Positions 1-6,348 of a stretch of 11,401 nt of DNA are shown piece by piece; position 1 is the first letter of the stretch; each line of letters starts with the position of its first letter. Location of the stretch: positions 1-11,401 of the forward strand of contig JAMXLQ010000064.1 in the NCBI GenBank assembly GCA_024280975.1, written 5' to 3'. The notes below the pieces were generated by a model. It did no database searches and had not been told where the DNA came from. It was given only the letters and a program-made list of their open reading frames with translations. The position numbers were made by a program, and so were the translations under genes. Source of the stretch: Methanosarcina sp. Its GTDB lineage: Archaea; Halobacteriota; Methanosarcinia; Methanosarcinales; Methanosarcinaceae.

Positions 1-2
1 TT

Positions 3-1175
3 CAGGCGCTTGACCTCATAGAAGATATTGTCCGCAGGGAAGTCGAAAGGCAGTTAAATCTTCTTTTTATCAGGCAGGAACTTATGGAGAGAAAAGCCTT
101 CGTTTGCGAGGAAATCTGTGACGTAACAGGGCTTTTCATAGACACAAAGTCTAAGGTCCTGCAAAAAGGCGTAAAAAAAGGCGCAATCCTTGCTGCCCTT
201 CTCAGGAAATTTAATGAGCTTATAGGGAAAGAAGTCCAACAAGGAAGAAGGCTCGGGACCGAATTTTCAGACAGGGCAAAGACAGCGGGCGTTGGAGGAA
301 TTTTCCACACCGATGAGCTTCCCAACTACGGGATAACCGAAAAAGAAATTAAGGCCGTCAGGGACGCACTAGGTGCACACCCTGAGGATGCCGTAATAAT
401 GGTTGCGGACGAGCCAGAAAAAGCAAGGCTTGCAATTGAAGCGGTTATTGAAAGGGCAAAAGAGGTCATAGAAGGAATTCCTGAAGAAACCCGAAGAGCT
501 CTCCTCGATGGAAATACCGCTTATATGCGTCCCCTTCCGGGCGCAGCAAGGATGTATCCTGAAACCGATGTGCCTCAAATAGAAATCTCGCAGGAATACT
601 TCGATTCAATTGAGACTCCCGAACTTCTTACTGAACGGGCAAAACGTTTTGTTTCCGAAAACGGCCTGAATGAAGAGCTTGCTGGAAAAATAGCTTATTC
701 AAAGTATCTTCCTCTCTTTGAAAGCCTTATCGAGACCTACAAGAAAGATGAAAATGTAAACTCAACCCTTATTGCCAGAACTCTTATAGGGATCGTTCCA
801 GAAGTCAGGAGAAATGGGGTCGAGACCGAAAACCTTACGGATGAGCATTTCAAAGGGCTTTTTGCAGCTATTTCAAACCAGGAAATCGCAAAAGAAGCTA
901 TTCAGGACCTTTTAACCGCTCTTGCGAAAGAGCCGGAACTAAGTGCTCCGGAAGCGATCTCAAAGCTTGGGCTCAGCGCCTTTGACCCCGAAGAGGTCGA
1001 AAACTTCATTAAGAAAACAGTCAGGGAAAGAGGAGACTTTATCAGAGAAAAAGGCCCTGCAGCTCTTGGCCCACTCATGGGCATTGTCATGAAGGAATAT
1101 AGGGGCACAGTTGATGGAAAAATCCTTAGCCAAATGCTGAAAAAAGAACTGGATAGTTTCATCAATCAGGGATAA
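3..1175 (+). CDS. gatE: Glu-tRNA(Gln) amidotransferase subunit E, 3' part
   Basis: This is the C-terminal 390 residues of GatE; the reading frame is open from base 3 and the start lies before the window. GatE binds misacylated Glu-tRNA(Gln) and, with GatD, which supplies ammonia, amidates it to Gln-tRNA(Gln) in the cytoplasm. GatDE is the archaeal version of this pathway. Visible parts in order: the end of the catalytic cradle (QALDLIEDIVRRE), a GAD/AspRS-like insertion (VGGIFHTDELPNYGIT through GIPEETRRALLDGNTAYMRP), the LPGAARMYPETDVP motif, and a helical YqeY-like tail ending in KKELDSFINQG that contacts the tRNA elbow. The family is about 630 residues long, so roughly 240 residues are missing. 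No frameshift is seen. It ends in TAA and is followed by T-tracts. The identification is from recognised motifs and is secure; gatD is not in the window. Confidence 0.96.
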   Translation, partial: QALDLIEDIVRREVERQLNLLFIRQELMERKAFVCEEICDVTGLFIDTKSKVLQKGVKKGAILAALLRKFNELIGKEVQQGRRLGTEFSDRAKTAGVGGIFHTDELPNYGITEKEIKAVRDALGAHPEDAVIMVADEPEKARLAIEAVIERAKEVIEGIPEETRRALLDGNTAYMRPLPGAARMYPETDVPQIEISQEYFDSIETPELLTERAKRFVSENGLNEELAGKIAYSKYLPLFESLIETYKKDENVNSTLIARTLIGIVPEVRRNGVETENLTDEHFKGLFAAISNQEIAKEAIQDLLTALAKEPELSAPEAISKLGLSAFDPEEVENFIKKTVRERGDFIREKGPAALGPLMGIVMKEYRGTVDGKILSQMLKKELDSFINQG

Positions 1176-1182
1176 AGCCTTC

Positions 1183-1210
1183 CTTTATTTTTTATTCTTT
1201 ATTTTTTATT
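1183..1210 (+). terminator. T-rich terminator of gatE, 14-bp tandem duplication
   Basis: Two perfect tandem copies of CTTTATTTTTTATT (1183-1196 and 1197-1210) start eight bases after the gatE stop. More T-rich sequence continues to about 1265. Archaeal RNA polymerase terminates at U-runs without needing a hairpin, so this is a good intrinsic terminator. The two identical T6 tracts probably give two release points. Confidence 0.7.
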
Positions 1211-1402
1211 ATTCATACTTAATTACTCATTTTATATTCTTTGCTTTCTTTTTTCGTCTTTGTTCTTTGTCTTCTTAAGGAATACTACTTTTCTATCTCT
1301 TTTCAAATCAGGATTTTTTTTCCTTCATGAAAGTCTTAGGTTAAGGAGAACTGAATAGCAAATTTTCATTCCTGAAATACATAATTCTCTTCTGACCGAA
1401 AG

Positions 1403-1428
1403 AACTCCTAATATGAGATACAGGAGTT
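1403..1428. promoter_or_regulatory. Inverted repeat beside box A, possible operator
   Basis: AACTCCT (1403-1409) and AGGAGTT (1422-1428) form perfect 7-bp arms around a 12-bp spacer. Arm centres are 19 bp apart, close to two helical turns, as expected for a dimeric regulator on one face of the DNA. The repeat ends five bases before the TTTATATT box and so would overlap the BRE position. That function is an inference; the sequence shows only the symmetry and the position. Confidence 0.4.
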
Positions 1429-1433
1429 AACTT

Positions 1434-1441
1434 TTTATATT
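1434..1441 (+). promoter_or_regulatory. Candidate box A for the receiver gene
   Basis: TTTATATT matches the archaeal box A consensus. Initiation about 25 bases downstream would leave a 5' leader of roughly 110 nt before the GTG at 1576. A second AT-rich candidate, ATTTATACTA (1451-1460), lies nearby and could be the real box. Confidence 0.45.
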
Positions 1442-1575
1442 AATTGAGACATTTATACTATTAGCTGTGGAGTATTAGATGTGGCTGGGATTTTGCTACT
1501 TCTCAATAGGAGATGATAAGTGGTATAATAATCCACAAAAAGATTAAAAAATAATAATCTCAGGAGAAAATTGAC

Positions 1576-1959
1576 GTGAAAGTGTTGCTTGTAGACGATG
1601 ATCCTCTGTTTTTAGAACTGTCGAAGACTTTCTTAGAAGTGTTTCATAATATTATTTCGGATACTGTGAACTCTGCAATGGAAGCCCTTCAGAGCCTGGA
1701 GAAAAACTCCTATGATGTTGTAGTTTCAGATTATGATATGCCTTTCATGGATGGCATTACACTCTTGAAGACTATCCGTGATAAAAGAATTAATATTCCT
1801 TTCATCCTATTCACAGGAGTGGACAGAGAAGAACTTATGCACCAGGCAATCGAAAATGGCGCAAGTTCCTTTATTGAGAAAATAGGAGATCCAAGAACTC
1901 AGTATTCGGAATTATCAGAAAGGATCTGGCAGGTTGTCAGCAGCGGTACAGGTTGCTAA
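1576..1959 (+). CDS. Stand-alone response regulator receiver (REC) protein
   Basis: This 127-residue protein is a single CheY-like receiver domain with no output domain. Acidic residues D7-D9 (VDDDP) form the Mg2+ pocket, D52 in SDYDMPFMDG is the phosphoacceptor, T80 in LFTG is the switch threonine and K102 in FIEK the conserved lysine, so it should be phosphorylatable. The GTG start is chosen because AGGAGA (1562-1567) sits eight bases upstream. Such proteins act in the cytoplasm as phosphorylated partners of sensor histidine kinases or as phosphate relays. No kinase or chemotaxis gene is nearby, so the partner is encoded elsewhere and the response is unknown. It is transcribed alone, with AT-rich spacers on both sides and an inverted repeat at its promoter. 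Domain assignment is certain; the biological role is not. Confidence 0.93.
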   Translation: MKVLLVDDDPLFLELSKTFLEVFHNIISDTVNSAMEALQSLEKNSYDVVVSDYDMPFMDGITLLKTIRDKRINIPFILFTGVDREELMHQAIENGASSFIEKIGDPRTQYSELSERIWQVVSSGTGC

Positions 1960-2028
1960 AAAAGTGCAGGCTACTAAGAAGAGTAAGAGAAGAGTTTTGA
2001 GCCTTTGTGGCAGCTTCAATCAGTTTCT

Positions 2029-2081
2029 GAGTATTTAATTTAGAGTATTTTAATTTAGAGTATTTTAATTTAGAGTAATTT
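2029..2081. repeat. 15-bp tandem repeat, about 3.5 copies
   Basis: AATTTAGAGTATTTT occurs at 2037-2051 and 2052-2066, then as AATTTAGAGTAATTT (one changed base) at 2067-2081. A half unit, GAGTATTT, precedes it at 2029-2036. It lies between the receiver gene and the aldehyde dehydrogenase promoter. The T-runs could help terminate the receiver transcript. The array itself looks like replication slippage in AT-rich DNA. Confidence 0.85.
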
Positions 2082-2172
2082 ACCTATCAATAGCTTTTGC
2101 TAACTCGGTTTTCGGATACTTTTTCTTTACAGGCTATTATGAAGCCTGACGTCTAACATTATTATTTTGGAT

Positions 2173-2205
2173 GCTGCTCAATAAAAAGTCGAATTATCCA
2201 GCAGC
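2173..2205. promoter_or_regulatory. Inverted repeat upstream of the aldehyde dehydrogenase promoter
   Basis: GCTGCT (2173-2178) and AGCAGC (2200-2205) are perfect 6-bp inverted arms 21 bases apart, ending about 19 bases before the box A. The position suits an activator or repressor site, but short arms like these can occur by chance. Confidence 0.25.
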
Positions 2206-2223
2206 CTGGAATAGATTTTATGG

Positions 2224-2234
2224 AAATATATTTA
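2224..2234 (+). promoter_or_regulatory. Box A for the aldehyde dehydrogenase-aminotransferase operon
   Basis: AAATATATTTA is a good box A. Initiation about 25 bases downstream falls near 2252-2258, just before AAGGGGA (2258-2264), the Shine-Dalgarno-like sequence of the ATG at 2269. The leader should therefore be very short. Confidence 0.55.
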
Positions 2235-2268
2235 TCTCCTAGTATATTCATGCTCTTAAGGGGATTTT

Positions 2269-3750
2269 ATGATTCAGGAGTACAAGCTGTTTATAGGGGG
2301 AGAATTTAAAGACTCATCAACCGGCGAGGTTTTTGACGATATAAATCCGGCTACTCTGGAAAACCTGGCAACAATACAAATAGCCGGAGCCAAAGATATT
2401 GACAGGGCAGTCGAGGCTGCTGAAGCAGGGTTCAGGCTCTGGAGCAAGATTCCGGCTCCTAAAAGAGCTGAGATACTCTTCAGGGCAGCCCGGATTTTGC
2501 AGGAAAGAAAGGAAGAACTCGCTGTCCTTATGACAAAAGAGATGGGAAAGGTACTACCTGAGACAAGAGGGGATGTACAGGAAGCTATTGATATCACAAA
2601 TTATGCCGCGGGAGAAGGAAGGCGGATGCTTGGGGAGACAACGACTTCCGAACTCAAGGAAAAGTTCTGCATGACCGTGCTGAGACCTATAGGGGTTGTT
2701 GGTCTAATTACGCCCTGGAACTTTCCGATTGCAATTCCTGCCTGGAAGATCATACCAGCCGTTGTCGCTGGAAACGCAGTTGTTTTCAAGCCTGCAAGTG
2801 ATACTCCCCTGCTTGCCCTCAAGCTGGTAAAAGTGCTTACTGAAGCAGGCTTGCCTCCTGGAGTAATAAACCTGATAACAGGGCCCGGAGGAACTGTAGG
2901 AAAAGCTTTAGTCCAGCACCCGCGCATAAAAGCTATTTCCTTTACAGGCAGCCTTGATACCGGGAAATGGATAATGGAAGAATGTTCAAAAACTATGAAA
3001 AGAGTTTCTCTGGAACTAGGAGGCAAAAATCCTGTAATTGTCATGGATGATGCCGACCTTGAGCTGGCCCTTGAGGGTGTACTATGGGGAGCTTTCGGGA
3101 CTACCGGACAGCGCTGTACTGCTACGAGCAGACTGATTCTACATGAGAAGATAAAGGACGAATTTGTAAAAAGGCTACTTGCAAAAGTAAAAGCTCTCAG
3201 GATAGGCGATGGGCTCCTACCTGAAACGGATATCGGACCTATAATCAACAAAGCACAGCTTGAAAAGATCGAGAAATATGTGAAAATAGGAAAAGAAGAA
3301 GGAGCAACTCTTCTTTTCGGGGGGAACAGAAGCGATCCCGGGCTTCCTGGTTATTTCTTCGAGCCAACGTTATTTGCTGACGTTCGGCCGGAGATGCGGA
3401 TTGCACAGGAAGAGATTTTCGGGCCGGTACTCGGGATCTTTACGGTTTCTGACCTTGAAGAGGCAATTGAACTTGCAAATAGTACCAAATACGGGCTTTC
3501 TTCGGCAATCTACACCGGAAATGTAGGAAATGCTTTCAGGGCAATCGAGAAAATTGAAGCTGGAATCACATATGTTAATGCCCCTACAATAGGAGCTGAA
3601 GTCCATCTTCCCTTTGGTGGAGTGAAAGGGACAGGAAACGGCTTCCGAGAAGCCGGGACCGAGGCTATCAAAGAATTCTCTGAGGTAAAAGCTGTGTATA
3701 TAGACTACAGCGGCAGACTACAAAAAGCCCAGATTGATTCAGCGGAATGA
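2269..3750 (+). CDS. NAD(P)-dependent aldehyde dehydrogenase
   Basis: This 493-residue cytoplasmic enzyme has full ALDH-superfamily length and should oxidise an aldehyde to a carboxylic acid with NAD(P)+. Visible motifs are N151 in PWNFP, K174 in FKPAS (cofactor), the FTGS loop at 225-228, general base E249 in LELGGK, nucleophile C283 in GQRC, and E382 in EEIFGP. All catalytic residues are present. In E. coli GabD the matching Lys/Ser pair of KPAS favours NADP+, so NADP+ use is plausible. The C-terminus (GAEVHLPFGGVKGTGNG, then VYIDYSGRLQKAQID) resembles broad semialdehyde dehydrogenases of the ALDH7-like side of the family, but the substrate is not determined. The ATG at 2269 has AAGGGGA four bases upstream. 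The next gene is an aminotransferase starting at or just past this stop, so the aldehyde probably comes from transamination of an omega-amino compound. Succinate semialdehyde is one candidate. Confidence 0.92.
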   Translation: MIQEYKLFIGGEFKDSSTGEVFDDINPATLENLATIQIAGAKDIDRAVEAAEAGFRLWSKIPAPKRAEILFRAARILQERKEELAVLMTKEMGKVLPETRGDVQEAIDITNYAAGEGRRMLGETTTSELKEKFCMTVLRPIGVVGLITPWNFPIAIPAWKIIPAVVAGNAVVFKPASDTPLLALKLVKVLTEAGLPPGVINLITGPGGTVGKALVQHPRIKAISFTGSLDTGKWIMEECSKTMKRVSLELGGKNPVIVMDDADLELALEGVLWGAFGTTGQRCTATSRLILHEKIKDEFVKRLLAKVKALRIGDGLLPETDIGPIINKAQLEKIEKYVKIGKEEGATLLFGGNRSDPGLPGYFFEPTLFADVRPEMRIAQEEIFGPVLGIFTVSDLEEAIELANSTKYGLSSAIYTGNVGNAFRAIEKIEAGITYVNAPTIGAEVHLPFGGVKGTGNGFREAGTEAIKEFSEVKAVYIDYSGRLQKAQIDSAE

Positions 3751-3829
3751 AATTCGAGAGCTTGGAGAAACCGGGGAGGAATGCATTCTGGCTCAGGGGA
3801 AAACCAAAGAATTTGAAAAGACGCAACGG

Positions 3830-5203
3830 ATGGAAAAGCCGGGAAAAAATACCTCACAAGATAAGAGGCAGGATGCGGCACACGATCTTGATTTTTATGG
3901 AGAGGAAATCGAACTGCTTGATTTCGTCAGCCTTAAAGCCAGGGAGATTATCGAGCAGGACTGCAAAATAACGTCGGCCTGCGCAGCCCGACCCTATCCT
4001 CTGGTTATGGACAGTGCAAAAGGTTCCATAATCAGAGACGTAGACGGAAGAGAATACCTTGACCTTGTTGCCGGGGTTGCTGTCATGAATGCAGGCTACT
4101 CCAACCCTGAGGTTAAGACTTCGATCTCAGCCCAGCTCGAAAAGGTGATTCACTGCGGATATGGAGATTTTTTTGCTGAGCCCCCAGTGAAGCTTGCAAA
4201 AAAGTTAGAAGAGCTTTCAGGCTATTCAAAAGTTTTTTACTGCAACAGCGGGACTGAAGCCGTGGAAGCTGCAATCAAGCTTGCATTCTGGAAAACAAAA
4301 CGGCAGGGCCTTATCTCTTTTTATAATGGCTTTCACGGTCGCACTCTGGGTTCCCTCTCCCTTACCTGCTCAAAAGCCAGGCAAAAGGAACATTTTCCTG
4401 CGATCCGCACAGCTCATTCCCATTATGCCTACTGTTACCGCTGTCCCTATAAATTCGAATACCCTTCCTGCGGGATTGAGTGTGCAAAAGAGCTCGAAAA
4501 TTTAATATTCAGGCGGGAATTGAGTCCGAAGGATACGGCTGCCGTGTTCGTGGAACCGGTCCAGGGAGAAGGTGGGTATATCGTCCCTCCTCCTGAATTT
4601 CATAGAGAAGTAAGGAGGATCTGTACTGACAACGAGGTTCTCCTTGTAGCTGACGAAGTCCAGACAGGTTGTTTCAGGACAGGCCCATTCCTTGCCATGG
4701 AAAATTTTGGGGTCAGGGCCGAAATCTCATGCCTTGCAAAAGCCCTTGGAGGTGGCCTTCCAATGGGCGCAATACTTGCAGATCGAGAGCTTATGGACTG
4801 GCCGCCCGGAGTTCACTCAAATACCTTCGGGGGAAATCTCCTTGCTTCAGTTGCGTCTCTTGCTTCTCTTGAATTTCTGGAAAAGAAAAATACGAAGACC
4901 CGGGTAAAAGAAATTGGTTCTTATATAAGGCAGTGCCTAGGGGAGCTTCAGGAAAACTTCCCCTGCATAGGGGATGTGCGAGGCCTCGGATTGATGATTG
5001 GAGTCGAGATCACAAAACCCAATAAATCCATAGACCCCGCCAAGAGGGATAAAATCCTCAAGGAAGCCTTTAAAGAAAGGATTCTGCTCCTTCCCTGTGG
5101 AGATTCGGTAATTCGTTTTTCCCCACCGCTGGTCATTACAGATGAAGAAATTGACCTTGGACTTGAGAAGTTTCAAAAGGCTCTGAAAAAAGCAAGCATT
5201 TAA
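3830..5203 (+). CDS. Class III PLP-dependent aminotransferase (4-aminobutyrate/ornithine type)
   Basis: This is a fold-type I, class III aminotransferase of 457 residues from ATG 3830. Motifs numbered from that start: NSGTEA 139-144 (PLP phosphate), H169 in GFHGRT (ring stacking), E242 in VEPVQGEGG, D275 in ADEVQ (pyridine nitrogen), K304 in LAKALGGG (Schiff base), and T332 in SNTFGGN. It would move an amino group from an omega-amino donor such as GABA or ornithine to 2-oxoglutarate. The upstream dehydrogenase could oxidise the semialdehyde formed. A CX2C-X8-CX3C insertion (C202, C205, C214, C218) is seen, as in many archaeal GABA-transaminase-like proteins. The frame is also open from a TTG at 3734 inside the preceding gene (489 residues), but that stretch shows no family motif and the TTG has no ribosome site. 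Some archaeal relatives are amino-acid racemases, a real alternative. Family is sure; substrate is not. Confidence 0.9.
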   Translation: MEKPGKNTSQDKRQDAAHDLDFYGEEIELLDFVSLKAREIIEQDCKITSACAARPYPLVMDSAKGSIIRDVDGREYLDLVAGVAVMNAGYSNPEVKTSISAQLEKVIHCGYGDFFAEPPVKLAKKLEELSGYSKVFYCNSGTEAVEAAIKLAFWKTKRQGLISFYNGFHGRTLGSLSLTCSKARQKEHFPAIRTAHSHYAYCYRCPYKFEYPSCGIECAKELENLIFRRELSPKDTAAVFVEPVQGEGGYIVPPPEFHREVRRICTDNEVLLVADEVQTGCFRTGPFLAMENFGVRAEISCLAKALGGGLPMGAILADRELMDWPPGVHSNTFGGNLLASVASLASLEFLEKKNTKTRVKEIGSYIRQCLGELQENFPCIGDVRGLGLMIGVEITKPNKSIDPAKRDKILKEAFKERILLLPCGDSVIRFSPPLVITDEEIDLGLEKFQKALKKASI

Positions 5204-5269
5204 GCTTCCGAAGAAGATAATGAGAATAAAGAGCCCAGAATATGAGTAAAAAAATGGAAAGATTTCCAA

Positions 5270-5506
5270 ATGAGTTTTGCAGTCTCCATGAATAAATTAG
5301 AGGTCGGTGTAGATATTCCTGTACAAATAATTCCGTTAAATTTGGGAGAATTTTTAAGGGAATATAACGTATATAGTATTATGGAGTATAAGAATAATGA
5401 TCCGTTTGAGAACGATGGTTCGGCTTTGATTATTTTTGTAACTGCTATTGCAATAGCAGTAAGTCTCTTAGGGATAATTGTCTGTATTAAGGTAACCAAT
5501 CTCTAA
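5270..5506 (+). CDS. Small single-span membrane protein, unrecognised
   Basis: A 78-residue ORF that I do not recognise. Residues 1-50 are polar and mildly acidic (EYKNNDPFEND). Residues from about 52 to 74 (SALIIFVTAIAIAVSLLGI and on) form one strong transmembrane helix followed by K and a short tail, so a C-terminal membrane anchor is likely. The start is uncertain: ATG 5270 has only a weak GGAAAG upstream, and ATG 5288 (codon 7) is an alternative. It begins 66 bases after the aminotransferase with no terminator between, so it may be cotranscribed. A T7 run follows its stop. The helix makes a coding origin plausible, but an ORF this short could also be chance. Confidence 0.5.
   Translation: MSFAVSMNKLEVGVDIPVQIIPLNLGEFLREYNVYSIMEYKNNDPFENDGSALIIFVTAIAIAVSLLGIIVCIKVTNL
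5441..5460. repeat. Perfect 20-bp palindrome inside the small membrane ORF
   Basis: ACTGCTATTGCAATAGCAGT is perfectly self-complementary with no spacer. It encodes the Thr-Ala-Ile-Ala-Ile-Ala core of the predicted membrane helix. It could be a protein-binding site or simply a by-product of repeated Ala/Ile codons. Confidence 0.8.
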
Positions 5507-5528
5507 GAAACGGGTAAAAAACAGCTAC

Positions 5529-5605
5529 TTTTTTTCATTATAAACAATTACATAATTTCTCGGATATAAAAAATAAAAAAAGAGAAATATATGAAGTATA
5601 TTTCT
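5529..5605. terminator. Bidirectional terminator between convergent genes
   Basis: A T7 run (5529-5535) serves the + strand genes. An A-rich stretch (5568-5581, broken by one T) reads as two U-runs for the - strand gene ending at 5612. A perfect 9-bp inverted repeat with a 5-base loop, AGAAATATA (5583-5591) and TATATTTCT (5597-5605), lies beside them. Together they fit termination from both sides. Confidence 0.6.
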
Positions 5606-5611
5606 GTCTTT

Positions 5612-6109
5612 TCAGTCCTTTCCTAGTTCCCTGTCCTTTTTGACTTCTTCCAACCCATCTTCAATCTGCCTGAGCGTTAAAAGCCTGCTAGCAAGCGGAG
5701 ACATTGGAAGGTCTGCGCTAAGTATTAGAGAGCAAATTTTTGCCCCTGTCAGCGTCCTTCCAGGCAGATCAGGCATGATCTCAAGACCTTTTCCTGCAGG
5801 TGTCTTTGGACTTTCGAATACACACTCTGGAAGAGCAGCAGATCTGATTCCGGAACAGGAGCTTGAAACAAGCCTTGGAAGAGTATCCTGACTCAGCCTG
5901 AGATGACCAGAAGAAAGCCTCAGATCCCTGTCAGAAGAAAGCCGTTTATTGAAATCGGGCATAAGGCCCCTGAACTGGTCAAGGATTGGATTTGAAAAAG
6001 TAGCGGATTCGTAAATAGAAGTAATCTTTCCGGCGAGTGCCTTTTCGCGTGCTGCACGGTCAGTTAAGTGAGAAGGTGGAGCCGAATTTTCGGATTTGCT
6101 GCCATTCAT
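5612..6109 (-). CDS. Unrecognised 165-residue protein
   Basis: I do not recognise this protein. From ATG 6109 it has 165 residues; a GTG at 6127 would add six (MTILIV). It is soluble-looking, with no signal peptide or membrane span. It is rich in Ser, Leu, Arg and Pro, has Cys residues near SSSCSG, PECV and KICS, and ends in a charged helix (RQIEDGLEEVKKDRELGKD). Codon use matches the neighbouring core genes: AGG for Arg, CTT for Leu, GAA for Glu. That argues for a real gene rather than a shadow, and no other long frame competes. No ribosome site precedes either start. A TTGATATAC box (6132-6140) lies about 27 bases before ATG 6109, so the mRNA is probably leaderless from that ATG. It is alone on its strand, with its promoter region partly duplicated upstream. 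Likely lineage-restricted; function unknown. Confidence 0.6.
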   Translation of the reverse strand: MNGSKSENSAPPSHLTDRAAREKALAGKITSIYESATFSNPILDQFRGLMPDFNKRLSSDRDLRLSSGHLRLSQDTLPRLVSSSCSGIRSAALPECVFESPKTPAGKGLEIMPDLPGRTLTGAKICSLILSADLPMSPLASRLLTLRQIEDGLEEVKKDRELGKD

Positions 6110-6112
6110 AAC

Positions 6113-6217
6113 AATAAGGATTGTCACGATGGTATATCAATTATACGAAGAAAAGACGGCCTGGTCAAGTGGCACAACACTTGAAATAAGGATTGTCACG
6201 ATGGTATATCAATTATA
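6113..6217. repeat. Perfect 33-bp direct repeat pair, 72-bp period
   Basis: Identical 33-bp copies at 6113-6145 and 6185-6217 (beginning AATAAGGATTGTCACGATGG) are separated by 39 unrelated bases. The spacer holds a hairpin, TCAAGTG (6165-6171) and CACTTGA (6178-6184), with a 6-base loop. Read on the - strand, each copy contains TATAATTGATATACC, box-A-like, and the nearer copy ends just before ATG 6109. A duplicated promoter element is the simplest reading. Two copies with one spacer are not enough to call a CRISPR. Confidence 0.85.
6132..6140 (-). promoter_or_regulatory. Candidate box A for the 165-residue protein gene
   Basis: TTGATATAC on the - strand, within TATAATTGATATACC, is centred about 27 bases upstream of ATG 6109. 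This is the spacing expected for a leaderless archaeal transcript. The same sequence recurs at 6204-6212 in the second repeat copy and could give a second, longer transcript. Confidence 0.4.
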
Positions 6218-6348
6218 AGGGAGCTTTTCCCATTTTCTTCATTGTAATCAAAAGTAATTGGATTTTCGATAATCACCTTAATTCTATTACATTTTTTTAT
6301 TGTATTTCTCACCGCAACAACGCCATAAAGTCCATTTTTTTGAACAAA

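Noticed and set aside
1513..1554. 13-codon ORF (MISGIIIHKKIKK) in the receiver gene leader
   Set aside because: Its AGGAG touches the ATG with no spacing, and the sequence is simply AT-rich.
2601..3251. 216-codon - strand ORF within the aldehyde dehydrogenase gene
   Set aside because: It is antisense to a clear enzyme with all catalytic motifs; a composition-driven shadow.
5640..5891. 83-codon + strand ORF
   Set aside because: It is a shadow antisense to the 165-residue gene, whose codon use fits the genome better.
6146..6184. tRNA D-arm-like sequence (GGTCAAGTGGCACAAC) in the repeat spacer
   Set aside because: No acceptor, anticodon or T-arm follows; only a simple hairpin can be supported.
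6113..6217. CRISPR array
   Set aside because: There are only two repeats and one spacer, the repeat is AT-rich with a promoter-like core, and no cas genes are in the window. A weak resemblance of GTGACAATCCTTATT to Methanosarcina repeat starts is not enough, and the identity extends on the wrong side.
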